Below are positions 19,732 to 29,397 of a stretch of 39,373 nucleotides of DNA, piece after piece (the first letter of the stretch is position 1; the number at the start of each line of letters is the position of its first letter). The stretch lies in assembly GCA_946185185.1 (NCBI GenBank), contig CAMHIV010000003.1:1-39373 (forward strand), written 5' to 3'. The translations under genes were made by a program, and so were the position numbers. The notes beneath the pieces were generated by a model. The model had not been told where the DNA came from. It was given only the letters and a program-made list of their open reading frames with translations, and ran no database searches. This DNA comes from an uncultured Treponema sp. (GTDB lineage Bacteria > Spirochaetota > Spirochaetia > Treponematales > Treponemataceae).

Positions 19732-20739
19732 ATGATTCAGTTCAATAATGTTAGCGTTAGCTTTAAGGATGGAAAGAAACCTGTAAATGCTGTTAAAAAT
19801 GTAACTTTTGCAATTGAAGAAAAGGACATTTTCGGCATTGCGGGTGGGAGTGGTGCTGGTAAAAGTACTCTTTTGAGGACAATAAACCAGCTTCAGAAGA
19901 TTACAGATGGTGATGTAATTGTAAATGGAAAAGCCGTAAAAGAGCTTAAACATAAGGAACTTCATGATTTGCGCCGCAATGTGGGCATGATTTTCCAGCA
20001 TTTTAATCTGGCAGAAAGCAAGACTGTTTATGAAAATATAGCGTTTAGTCTTGAAGATGCAGGATGGAAAAAAGAAGATATCGAAAAGAGAGTTGCAGAA
20101 CTCCTCGAATTCGTAAAGATTTCTGAAAAAAGGGATGTATACCCGGCAAAGCTTTCCGGCGGGCAGAAACAGCGTGTAGCAATTGCCAGAGCTCTTGCAA
20201 ATAATACTAAGATTCTTTTGTGTGACGAGCCTACCAGTGCTCTTGATGCAGAAACCACTAATTCAGTATTAAAACTTCTGCGCGAAGTAAATGAAAAACT
20301 GGGTGTTACTATTGTAATTATTACTCACGAACTTGATGTAATTAAATCAATCTGTAACAAAGTTGCAGTAATGCGTAACGGTGAAGTTGTTGAGCTTGGA
20401 GATGTATACGAAGTATTTACAAATCCAAAGCATGAATTTACTAAGGAACTTTTGAGCCACGGTCAGAACTTTAAGCTGCCGGAAGAAGTAGTTCATAATG
20501 TAAAAGGTGACATTTATAAACTTACATATAAAGGCGATGGTGCTACAGAAAGCATCCTTTCGCAGGTTACAGCTGAGCATAAAGTGCAGTTCAATATCCT
20601 TCATGGAAAAATTGAATACATAAGCTCAAGACCATTGGGAATTCTTTTTGTTAATTTCAGCGGTGATGAAAAGTCTGTTCAGTCTGTTATTGATGAACTG
20701 AAAACAAAGATTTTTAAGCTTGAAAAATACGAACACTAA
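19732..20739 (+). CDS. metN: Methionine ABC transporter ATP-binding protein with C-terminal NIL-like domain
   Basis: Walker [37 protein letters not shown]-terminal NIL-like ~80 aa. Confidence 0.95.
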   Translation: MIQFNNVSVSFKDGKKPVNAVKNVTFAIEEKDIFGIAGGSGAGKSTLLRTINQLQKITDGDVIVNGKAVKELKHKELHDLRRNVGMIFQHFNLAESKTVYENIAFSLEDAGWKKEDIEKRVAELLEFVKISEKRDVYPAKLSGGQKQRVAIARALANNTKILLCDEPTSALDAETTNSVLKLLREVNEKLGVTIVIITHELDVIKSICNKVAVMRNGEVVELGDVYEVFTNPKHEFTKELLSHGQNFKLPEEVVHNVKGDIYKLTYKGDGATESILSQVTAEHKVQFNILHGKIEYISSRPLGILFVNFSGDEKSVQSVIDELKTKIFKLEKYEH

Positions 20740-20766
20740 TTTATAAGTCGTAAATCAGGAGGCACT

Positions 20767-21429
20767 ATGTTACAGAGCATATTTAAGGTAAAAGGCGATA
20801 TTCTTGCTTCGTTGGGGCAGACATTCTATATGGTAGTGATTTCGGTTGTAATCGGAATTATTTTTGGAACATTAATCGGGCTTGTTCTGTATACGACAGA
20901 AAATCCTCTCTTTGTGCGCAAGAGAATAGTAAACAGAATTGTTGGAGCCATTATTAATGTGGTTCAGTCGGTTCCGTTTTTGATTCTGATGGTTCTTCTT
21001 CTTCCACTTTCTAAGCTGGTTGTAGGGACAAAAATCGGTTCAAAAGCTGTTCTTGTACCCCTTAGTATCGCTGCAGTTGCATTTTTTGCACGTCTTAGCG
21101 AAGCCAGTTTTACGGATGTTTCAAAGGGAGTTATAGAAGCATTTATTTCTACAGGTGCAAGTAAGGCCAAGGTTATTGTTAAGATTCTTATTCCGGAGGC
21201 TTTGCCATCTTTGGTAAGAAATATTACAGTAACAACTGTTGCAATTCTTGGGTTTTCAGCAATGGCAGGACTTGTTGGCGGCGGAGGACTAGGAGATCTT
21301 GCGTACCGTTATGGGTATCAGCGCTATCAGAGCGAAATCATGATTATATGTGTACTTATTTTGATTGTTCTGGTACAGGGCATTCAGGCATTGGGAGAAT
21401 GGGGAGTTAAAAAAGTAAGTAAAAAATAA
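20767..21429 (+). CDS. metI: Methionine ABC transporter permease
   Basis: GLVLYTTENPLF, NVVQSVPFLILMVLLLPLSKLVVGTKIGSKA, GLVGGGGLGDLAYRYGYQRYQSEIM. Confidence 0.95.
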   Translation: MLQSIFKVKGDILASLGQTFYMVVISVVIGIIFGTLIGLVLYTTENPLFVRKRIVNRIVGAIINVVQSVPFLILMVLLLPLSKLVVGTKIGSKAVLVPLSIAAVAFFARLSEASFTDVSKGVIEAFISTGASKAKVIVKILIPEALPSLVRNITVTTVAILGFSAMAGLVGGGGLGDLAYRYGYQRYQSEIMIICVLILIVLVQGIQALGEWGVKKVSKK

Positions 21430-21461
21430 CACGATAAGTATTTTCGTGAGAAACAATCATG

Positions 21462-21489
21462 TTGACATCTCCATATTTGGATTTAGAAT
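21462..21489 (+). promoter_or_regulatory. Predicted sigma70-type promoter of the chemotaxis gene
   Basis: TTGACA-N16-TAGAAT; flanked by inverted repeat CATCTCCATA (21466-21475)/TATGGAGATG (21508-21517). Confidence 0.5.
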
Positions 21490-21522
21490 AAAATTTACTA
21501 GATACACTATGGAGATGGCTTT

Positions 21523-23615
21523 ATGATACACATTGGTATAAAAAAGATTGGAACTAAATTAATCCTAGCATTTTCTGCAATCGTTCTTTTTTCCGTATTC
21601 ATGGTTTCGGTACCTATTCTAACAAGACAGATTGCAGCCGTTAAAGAAAACACAAGAATTACTGCGACAGATCAGATGGAATCTGCCCGACTTGCCGTTG
21701 AAACCTTCCTTGCAAAACCTTATTGCTTTGTAAAAGATACTTCCCTTTATGTAAAGCGAGCAAGACTTCAACTTGAACAAACACAAAAAGACTTTGAAAC
21801 CCTTGTAGACGGTGACCCTTCCATAATTTGTCTTTATTACGCAGACGAAGTCCCTATGAACAAAGGAGGACTGTTCTATTCAGGTGATGGCTGGGTTCCA
21901 GATAGTGATTACGATAAGTATTCAAGAGACTGGTTCAAAGATTCGATGAATAAGAAGGGTGTGCTTCTTACAGAACCTTATGTCGATGAAACTACAAAGG
22001 AACTTGTAACAACTGTAAGTACTGCAGTTTATCGTGATAATGGTTCATTTGCTGGTGTTGTAGGCGTTGATATTTTCTTAAAAACTTTGAACTCCCTTGT
22101 AGATGCAATCAAGCTTACAGAAGGTGGAAAATCATATATTCTCGACATGAATGGTTATACCTTACAAATGATGATTTGAGCAAGGTTTGCAGCGCAAATT
22201 TCTTTGAAGATTATTCAATTCTTGCAAATTACAAAAACCGCTTAAACAGTGAAGTATTTGTAGAAACAAATGCAGTTGGCGGTTATTACATTGCTTCTCA
22301 GGTTGTAAGTAAAGATGCCGGTTGGGTTTTAGTTACTGTCGGAAGGTCTGCCGAATTGTTTAAATCTTTGCGTCAGAGCATGGTTTTGATTGCAATTATG
22401 GCAGTTATTACGGTTATAATTTCATTGGGTCTGGCATTTGTTGTTTCTTCCCGAATTGTAAATCCTATTACAATAGTTGATAAAACTATAAATGGAATTG
22501 CAAGTGGTAATGCGGATTTGACCAAACGAATTGAAGTTACCTCGCGAGACGAAATTGGTAGTCTTGTAGGCGGATTTAATAGTTTTGCGGAAAAACTTCA
22601 GTCGATTATCAGTGAGGTAAAAGATTCCAAAGAAGAGCTTAGAGAAGCCGGTGATTTGATGACTTCTAATGCGCAGGACACTGCAGCTTCTATTACCCAA
22701 ATCATTGCAAACATCGAAAGCATGAATTCACAGATTGGAAATCAGTCAAAGAGTGTAGATCAGACAGCAGCGGCCGTAAATGAAATTGCTTCTAACATTG
22801 AATCTTTGGAAAAAATGATTGAAACACAGTCCAGCGGAGTAACACAGGCTTCTGCTGCCGTTGAAGAAATGATTGGAAACATTAGTTCTGTAAACCAGTC
22901 TGTTGAAAAAATGGCAGCATCGTTTAAGGATTTGGAAACAAATACTCAAAGTGGAATTAATAAGCAGCAGGCTGTAGATGAACAGATTAAGAGTATTGAA
23001 CAGCAGTCAAGTATGCTTCAGGAAGCAAATGCTGCGATTTCTTCTATTGCGGAACAGACAAATCTTCTTGCTATGAACGCCGCAATCGAAGCTGCTCATG
23101 CAGGTGAAGCTGGAAAAGGTTTTGCGGTTGTTGCCGATGAAATTCGAAAGCTTTCTGAAACTTCTACACAGCAGTCAAAGACAATTGGTGAACAGTTGAA
23201 TAATATTCAGAATTCGATTGTAACCGTAGTTCAGGCTTCTGCTGATTCAAATCAGGCGTTCTCATCTGTTTCTCAGCAGATCAGTGATACTGATGAACTT
23301 ATTACTCAGATTAAATCTGCTATGCAGGAACAGCAGGAAGGTTCAAAACAGATTACAGATGCACTTCATTGTATGAATGACAGTACTTCCGAAGTACGCA
23401 CTGCTGCTACAGAAATGAACGAAGGTAACAGAATGATTTTGAATGAAGTTACCGCTTTGCAGGAATTTACCCGCGCCATGAAAGGCAGTATGGAAGAAAT
23501 GTCGATTGGTGCCGAAAAGATTAACGAAACTGGAGCTTCTTTAAGTACAATTTCAAGTTCTGTAAAAGATTCAATCGATAAGATTGGCGATCAGATTGAT
23601 CAGTTTAGAGTTTAA
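21523..23615 (+). pseudogene. Methyl-accepting chemotaxis protein (dCache-like sensor + HAMP + MA domain), split by a -1 frameshift near 22160
   Basis: ORF 21523-22179 ends in ...[13 protein letters not shown]; the continuation ...[18 protein letters not shown]... lies in the adjacent frame; MA domain [37 protein letters not shown]. Confidence 0.85.
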
Positions 23616-23657
23616 ACTTTTCGTAAAATTGCGTTCCTGGTGTGATTCATTTCATTA

Positions 23658-23686
23658 TTGAACACAACGCTATTATATCGTATAGT
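23658..23686 (+). promoter_or_regulatory. Predicted sigma70-type promoter of the APE-like cluster
   Basis: TTGAAC-N17-TATAGT immediately upstream of the first cluster gene; ACAACGC (23664-23670)/GCGTTGT (23699-23705) inverted repeat around the -10. Confidence 0.5.
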
Positions 23687-23716
23687 TTTGAAATAATTGC
23701 GTTGTTTTAAGGTGAT

Positions 23717-24841
23717 ATGATGGATTCTTCATTTTTCGATTATGATAAATTTAAACGGGACGATATTCGTGCTGTTGATGCAAAATTTGAAGCAAATAAA
23801 ATTGCATTTGCGCCAATGTGCTATCAGGCAATCCGCACAATGATTGAACTCGGTCTTCTTCAGGCAATTGAAGATGCCGGTGACGACGGAATAAACCGCA
23901 CAGAACTGGCAAAAAAGGCCGGTATTTCTGAATACGGCGCAGGCGTTCTCTGCGAAATGGCACTTGGAATGAACGTAATCAAGCTCAGTCAGGATTCAGT
24001 TTCAGGTTCACCGGACAAAGAAAAGTTCACACTTGGAAAAATCGGCTGGATGCTACTTGAAGATGACCTTACAAAAGTAAATTTCTGGTTTACAAACGAC
24101 ATCTGCTACGAAGGTGCCTGGAAATTAAAGGAATCAATCGTAAACGGAAAGCCGGAAGGACTTAAGGTTTTCGGCGACCAGTGGACTACAGTTTACGAAG
24201 CACTTTCAACACTCCCTGAAAAAGCAAAAAAATCCTGGTTTGAATTCGACCACTTTTACAGCGACATCGCTTTCCCGGAAGCACTTCCAATCGTATTTGC
24301 AGAAAAACCAAAAACAATGATAGATATCGGCGGAAACACAGCAAAATGGTCTATCAGCTGTTGCCGCTACAATCCTGATGTAAAAATGACAATCGTGGAT
24401 TTACCTGGCCAGACTGCTGTTGCAGAAAAAAATGCCGCAGCCGCAGGTTTTGCAGACAGAATCGGCTTCTGCACAGGAAATGTTCTCGATGAAACAACAA
24501 AGCTTCCGTCTAGCCCAGATGCAGTTTGGATGAGCCAGTTTCTGGACTGCTTCAGCCTTCATCAGATTACAAAAATCTTAAAGAAAGTGTACGCTGCGGC
24601 AACTCCAGAAACCAACGTATATGTTCTTGAACCCCTCTGGGATAAGCAGCATTTTGAAGCGTCGTCGTATTCGCTTATGGCAACTTCGCTTTACTTCACC
24701 TGTATTGCAAACGGAAACAGCAAAATGTACCGCTACGAAGAACTTGTAAATGCCATTGGTGAAGCGGGCTTTGAACTTAAAACTGCTCACCACAATTTGG
24801 GAAGCAATGCCTACAGCCTCCTGGTATTCAGAAAGAAATAA
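23717..24841 (+). CDS. SAM-dependent O-methyltransferase-like protein (Methyltransf_2 type), first gene of the APE-like cluster
   Basis: N-terminal winged-helix-like region; TMIDIGGNTAKWSISCCRYNPDVKMTIVDLPGQ SAM-binding motif. Confidence 0.85.
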   Translation: MMDSSFFDYDKFKRDDIRAVDAKFEANKIAFAPMCYQAIRTMIELGLLQAIEDAGDDGINRTELAKKAGISEYGAGVLCEMALGMNVIKLSQDSVSGSPDKEKFTLGKIGWMLLEDDLTKVNFWFTNDICYEGAWKLKESIVNGKPEGLKVFGDQWTTVYEALSTLPEKAKKSWFEFDHFYSDIAFPEALPIVFAEKPKTMIDIGGNTAKWSISCCRYNPDVKMTIVDLPGQTAVAEKNAAAAGFADRIGFCTGNVLDETTKLPSSPDAVWMSQFLDCFSLHQITKILKKVYAAATPETNVYVLEPLWDKQHFEASSYSLMATSLYFTCIANGNSKMYRYEELVNAIGEAGFELKTAHHNLGSNAYSLLVFRKK

Positions 24842-25461
24842 TGTCAAAGATTTATATATCAAACTTACACACATGGAACGCCTCCCCTGAAAATCCAAAG
24901 GAAAAGCCTAAGCTGGAATTTGCCGACCCGCTTTTTAAGCGCCGTTTGAGCCAGATTACCCGCATGACCATTCAGGTGGTACACGACTTAATCGAAGAAG
25001 TTCCAGAAGCCGCCCAGTACAAGCAGGTTTTTGTTTCATTCCGCGGTGAAATTGAACGGGAATTTACAATCAATAGAGGAATCATCGAAGATTCCGAAAT
25101 TCTTCCGGCTGGCTTCAGCCTTTCGGTTTTTAATACACCGATTGCAGCTGCCAGTCTTTCCCTTGGATTAAAAGCAGGCTATTCTGTAATTTATCCAGGC
25201 AAGTCTAATTTTAAGGACGGGCTTCTGGGCGCCGCAGCTCCTGTTCTTTCTGGAAGCGAAGAAAAAATAATCCTTGTTTACGCGGATGAATATGTCCCGG
25301 ACGAATACGGTTTACTTAAGCCGGGAATGAATGCTGGTTCTGCATTTGCCTGTATCATAAGTGCCGTTGATATAAAAGAATCTGTGTCAGTTGATTTGAA
25401 TGATTCAACTTTTGCAGAAGGACTAAATCCTGAAAAATTTATAAAATTGTTTAAAGGGTAA
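24841..25461 (+). CDS. Beta-ketoacyl synthase N-terminal-like protein (Ketoacyl-synt_2 type), no catalytic Cys apparent
   Basis: ILPAGFSLSVFNTPIAAASLSLGLKAGYSVIYPGKSNFKDGLLGAAAPVLSGSEEKIILVYADEY; 206 aa. Confidence 0.78.
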   Translation: MSKIYISNLHTWNASPENPKEKPKLEFADPLFKRRLSQITRMTIQVVHDLIEEVPEAAQYKQVFVSFRGEIEREFTINRGIIEDSEILPAGFSLSVFNTPIAAASLSLGLKAGYSVIYPGKSNFKDGLLGAAAPVLSGSEEKIILVYADEYVPDEYGLLKPGMNAGSAFACIISAVDIKESVSVDLNDSTFAEGLNPEKFIKLFKG

Positions 25462-25464
25462 AAT

Positions 25465-26340
25465 ATGGCTAAGGAATCAAAAGAAGAAATTAAACAGAAG
25501 TACAATCATGATGAACTCCCGCCGGTAAAATGGTACCGCTTTCCGTTGTGGTGCTATCAGTGTTTTGTAAAATTGTTTTGTTATGTTTTCTTTGGAACTG
25601 GAAGTGTAGTTCTTGCGCTGCTTATTTTTCCATGGATAAGAGTCTTTCATCACGATAAGGAAACTTTTCAGATTAAGGCGCGTGAATTTGTTTCTGCTTC
25701 TTTCAGAATGTTTGCAAATGTTATGCGTGCAACAGGTGCGCTTTCTTTACTCGTTTCAAAAGAAGAACGGGCTAGATTCCGAAATATTCATGGAAAAATT
25801 ATTATCGCAAATCATCCTTCTATGCTTGATTTCGTTTTTATTATGTCACTTGTTCCAAATGCAAACTGTATTGTACGCGGCGGACTTGCAAATACTGTGC
25901 TCGGTGGTGTTATCCGCCAGTGTTATATTGTAAATACCCTCGATTTTGACGAGCTTTGCAGACTTTGCAAACAGACAATTGATGAAGGAAATAACGTAAT
26001 TATCTTCCCTGAAGGAACACGAACTCCGCGTCATGGCAAAAATCCTTATAAAAAAGGTGCTGCTCGGATTGCATATTATTCAAAATGCGATGTTCAGCCT
26101 GTTTTGGTTGGTGGAAACGATAAATATGGTCTTGGAAAACATGATCCGTTCTGGAGTTATAATCACACAGAACGTTATATTTACGATTTTTCACTTTTGC
26201 CGGAAATTAAAATTGATGAGTATAAAGATTTAACAGAAACAATTGCAGCAAAGAGACTTACTTCTAAAATGGAAGAAGTTTTGTATGCAGCTGTTCGTGA
26301 AAATGATACTAAATATGTAACAAATCGTGATAAGGAATAA
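25465..26340 (+). CDS. 1-acylglycerol-3-phosphate acyltransferase-like (PlsC) protein
   Basis: NHPSMLD (HX4D) and FPEGTRTPRHGKNPYKKGAARIAYYS. Confidence 0.9.
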   Translation: MAKESKEEIKQKYNHDELPPVKWYRFPLWCYQCFVKLFCYVFFGTGSVVLALLIFPWIRVFHHDKETFQIKAREFVSASFRMFANVMRATGALSLLVSKEERARFRNIHGKIIIANHPSMLDFVFIMSLVPNANCIVRGGLANTVLGGVIRQCYIVNTLDFDELCRLCKQTIDEGNNVIIFPEGTRTPRHGKNPYKKGAARIAYYSKCDVQPVLVGGNDKYGLGKHDPFWSYNHTERYIYDFSLLPEIKIDEYKDLTETIAAKRLTSKMEEVLYAAVRENDTKYVTNRDKE

Positions 26341-26442
26341 ATCGTTCTCAAGAGTTTTGCGTGTTGATTTTTTTAGTATAGTTTTATAAAATAAAATCCC
26401 AGTGTTTAAAAATGGGCTGAGCGATTGTTTTTATGGGAGTTC

Positions 26443-26703
26443 ATGGTGGACGAACTTAAAAAAGAGATTAAAGAAGTTATTATTTCTACTCTTCAGTTAG
26501 AAGATATTAAGCCGGAAAATATTGTTGACTCTGAGCCACTGTTTGGAGATGGTCTTGGACTAGATTCTATTGATGCATTGGAATTGGGCGTGGGTCTTAA
26601 AAAACATTTTGGTGTAAAATTTTCTTCTGATAGTGCAGATAATAAAAAGCATTTTGCATCGGTTGATGCTTTGGCTGAATATATTAATCAGGTAAGAGGT
26701 TAA
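26443..26703 (+). CDS. Acyl carrier protein 1 of the APE-like cluster (start trimmed to MVDELKKE)
   Basis: LFGDGLGLDSIDALELGVGLKKHFGV phosphopantetheine site. Confidence 0.9.
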   Translation: MVDELKKEIKEVIISTLQLEDIKPENIVDSEPLFGDGLGLDSIDALELGVGLKKHFGVKFSSDSADNKKHFASVDALAEYINQVRG

Positions 26704-26706
26704 ATT

Positions 26707-26954
26707 ATGTCTAAAGACGAAATTTTTGGAAAGCTCAAGGTATTCTTGTTTCTGAATTTGAAATTGATGAGGATTCTATTACTCCAGAAGCAACTTTGTT
26801 TGACGATTTGGAACTTGACTCAATCGATTCAATTGACTTGATTCAGAAAATGAAGGAATTCATGCCAGCTGGTACTAAATTTGATCCTGCAATTTTCAAG
26901 ACAGTTAAGACTGTTCAGGACGTTGTAGAAGCTCTTGTACCTTACATGGCATAA
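26707..26954 (+). pseudogene. Acyl carrier protein 2, interrupted by an apparent 1-nt deletion near 26739
   Basis: ATG at 26707 gives MSKDEIFGKLK, then the +1 frame gives (G)ILVSEFEIDEDSITPEATLFDDLELDSIDSIDLIQKMKEF...VVEALVPYMA*. Missing from the ORF track because of the shift. Confidence 0.87.
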
Positions 26955-26964
26955 CAAAGGATTA

Positions 26965-28968
26965 ATGAAAAGGTTCTTTAGAGTTCTTTTTTATATCGTT
27001 GCGGCAATCTATCCGGTGCTTGTGTTTACAATGCTTGTTGTATTCAAGTTGCCGGTTCGGATATTGTCGCTTTGTGTGGTTGCCCTTGCGTTTGCATTCT
27101 TTTTGAGTGCTACCGGCAGCCGCAATTCTGACGCTGAATCAGAAAAAAAAGCGCTGGACTGGCGGCCTATGCTGAGTTCCGCGCTTTTTTTATTGGCAGG
27201 AATTTTTTGTTTTGCGTTTAATTCAAAAATCTTCCTGAAGTTATATTCTGTTGCAATTTCCGCAACGCTTTTATGTGTTTTTGGTTCTTCGCTTTTTTTC
27301 AAGCCGAATATTATTTTTCGTTTTGCGTGTTTGAGCGATAAAAGCATAAAAGGTTCTTCTTTTGAAAATCAAGTTAACGGATATTGCCGGAAAGTAACGA
27401 TTGTCTGGTGTGCTTTTTTTATAATTAATGGTTCGATTTCTGCATTTACGTCACTGCATGATTTTGGCTCTGACGTTCTGAATGATAAAATCTGGTCTGC
27501 CTATAATGGCGGAATTTCATATATTTTAATGGGACTGCTTTTTACAGTTGAATTTATCGTAAGAAAAATGGTGGATAAAAAAATGACAAAAGCTTTTTCT
27601 TTTACAAAGTTTACGGCTGATTCTAGAAAAGATGATTACGTTCTGTGTTATGAAAATGTGTGGTCGGATAAAAAATATAAGACCTGGAAAGATTTTCTTG
27701 TTGATTCTGCAAAGATGCGCGCTTTTATTTCAAAAAATCCAAATGACGACTGGATTCTTCATTGTGAAGATTACTGGTATTTTTTGTGCACTTTTGTTGC
27801 TCTTTTGCAGTGTAATAAACGAATTTTGCTGACACAGAATATTTCTGAAAGCTTTATCGAGGAAATAAAAACTCCTGGTGTAGAATTTTTAACAGATCAG
27901 AATGCGCCGGATTCAACTTCGATTGCGGATTTAATTGAAAACAGTGAAACTCCTGATGAAAAATTTATTCGCAATCTTCCTGTATTAAATGCAGATGAAA
28001 CCCGGATTTTGATGTATACAAGCGGGTCAACCGGAAAGCCAAAAGCTGTTCCACAGCGAATGACAGAATTTGAAGCTGATAATGCATTTATTATTTCAAA
28101 ATGGGCGAAAGAATTCACTTCAAGAAAACTGGTAACTACGGTTAGCCAGCACCACATTTATGGATTCTTATTCGGTTCATCTCTGCCGTTTACCCTTGGA
28201 GTTCCGTTCCGCCGCACAAGAGTTACTTTCCCGGAAGAATTTGAAACATTAAACGACGAAGAATACATGATAATTGCAACTCCAGCTTTTTTGAAAAGAA
28301 CAATTGAAGTTGAAGAAAAATTACCGCTTAAAAACCCATGGATTTTTACAAGCGGCGGAGCCTGTACTCCGGAAGTTGCTTCCCGCACAGAAACTGTGTT
28401 TGGCTTCTGCCCGCTGGAAGTTTATGGTTCAACAGAAACAAGTGGAATTGCTTACCGCCAGCAGAATAAGGACGGGCTCAAATTTACTCCGTTTGACAAT
28501 GCAAAATTGTGGCTCGGTGATGACGGTTGTTTGCGTATTGTTTCACCGTACATCAAAAATCCGGAAGGCTTTGCGACTGCAGACCTTGCAGAATTTTTTG
28601 AAGACGGCAGATTCATTTTGAAAGGGCGTTCAGATTCAATTGTAAAAATAGAAGAAAAACGCATTTCTACGACAGAAGTTGAAAATCGTTTGCTCGAAAG
28701 CGGGCTTGTTTCGGATGTAAAAGTAGTTGCTTTGCAGAATGAAATTCGTCAGTACCTTGCAGCTGCAATCGTTCTTAATGCGGAAGGTAAGAAAAAATTT
28801 GTCGATACAGAAAAATATCTTATCAATCGCTGGTTCCACGACTTTTTGATGCAGTTCTTTGAAAATGTTGTTCTTCCAAAAAAGTGGCGATTTGTTGATG
28901 CGCTCCCGGTTGATGTTCAGGGTAAAAAGCATAAAGATGAAATAATTGCCATGTTTAATGCTGAATAG
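26965..28968 (+). CDS. Fusion of a COG4648-like membrane domain and an AMP-forming acyl/aryl-ACP ligase
   Basis: ~200 aa multi-TM N-terminus; YTSGSTGKPKAVPQRM AMP-binding motif, EVYGSTETSGIAYRQ, GRSDSIVKIEEKRIS. Confidence 0.87.
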   Translation: MKRFFRVLFYIVAAIYPVLVFTMLVVFKLPVRILSLCVVALAFAFFLSATGSRNSDAESEKKALDWRPMLSSALFLLAGIFCFAFNSKIFLKLYSVAISATLLCVFGSSLFFKPNIIFRFACLSDKSIKGSSFENQVNGYCRKVTIVWCAFFIINGSISAFTSLHDFGSDVLNDKIWSAYNGGISYILMGLLFTVEFIVRKMVDKKMTKAFSFTKFTADSRKDDYVLCYENVWSDKKYKTWKDFLVDSAKMRAFISKNPNDDWILHCEDYWYFLCTFVALLQCNKRILLTQNISESFIEEIKTPGVEFLTDQNAPDSTSIADLIENSETPDEKFIRNLPVLNADETRILMYTSGSTGKPKAVPQRMTEFEADNAFIISKWAKEFTSRKLVTTVSQHHIYGFLFGSSLPFTLGVPFRRTRVTFPEEFETLNDEEYMIIATPAFLKRTIEVEEKLPLKNPWIFTSGGACTPEVASRTETVFGFCPLEVYGSTETSGIAYRQQNKDGLKFTPFDNAKLWLGDDGCLRIVSPYIKNPEGFATADLAEFFEDGRFILKGRSDSIVKIEEKRISTTEVENRLLESGLVSDVKVVALQNEIRQYLAAAIVLNAEGKKKFVDTEKYLINRWFHDFLMQFFENVVLPKKWRFVDALPVDVQGKKHKDEIIAMFNAE

Positions 28969-29028
28969 GTAGTGGCGCTCTGGATTGAGTTTGTCGAAAG
29001 CACATGATATTATACATGAGAGGATTTT

Positions 29029-29397
29029 ATGAGTCAGAATTTGCACGATATCAAAGATGAAAAAGTAGTTTTAAAAGAAGAAAATAAGGTAAGTCTTGAA
29101 TTTGTTATTCCGTCTACAAGTGATTTTTTCGACGGCCATTTTCCGGAATTCAAGCTTCTTCCTGCTGTTGCACAGTTTGAAGTAATTACTCGTTTTTCTA
29201 GAAAATATTTTGGCACACAGCGCTATGTTCCTAATATCAAAAGAATTAAGTTTTCTGCACCAATTTTGCCGGATTCAAAAATCAAATTGGATTTGGAATA
29301 TAAAGTAGAAAAAGGAACTGTTTCGTTTAATATGGCAGACAGCACAGATAGTGCACATGTTTATTCTTCTGGTTCTTTTGCAGTTTTGCCGGAATAA
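29029..29397 (+). CDS. ApeI-like 3-hydroxyacyl-ACP dehydratase (hotdog)
   Basis: FFDGHFPEFKLLPAVAQFEVITRFSRKYFG...IKRIKFSAPILPDSKIKLDLEYK. Confidence 0.85.
   Translation: MSQNLHDIKDEKVVLKEENKVSLEFVIPSTSDFFDGHFPEFKLLPAVAQFEVITRFSRKYFGTQRYVPNIKRIKFSAPILPDSKIKLDLEYKVEKGTVSFNMADSTDSAHVYSSGSFAVLPE

Noticed and set aside
21466-21517. CATCTCCATA/TATGGAGATG as an RNA switch masking the chemoreceptor RBS
   Set aside because: The left arm overlaps the predicted -35 box and so would not be in the transcript; at most a DNA operator or chance.
26935-26964. Upstream start (MYLTWHNKGL) for the AMP-ligase fusion
   Set aside because: This stretch overlaps the end of the second ACP in another frame; ATG at 26965 (MKRFFRVLF) is the better start.
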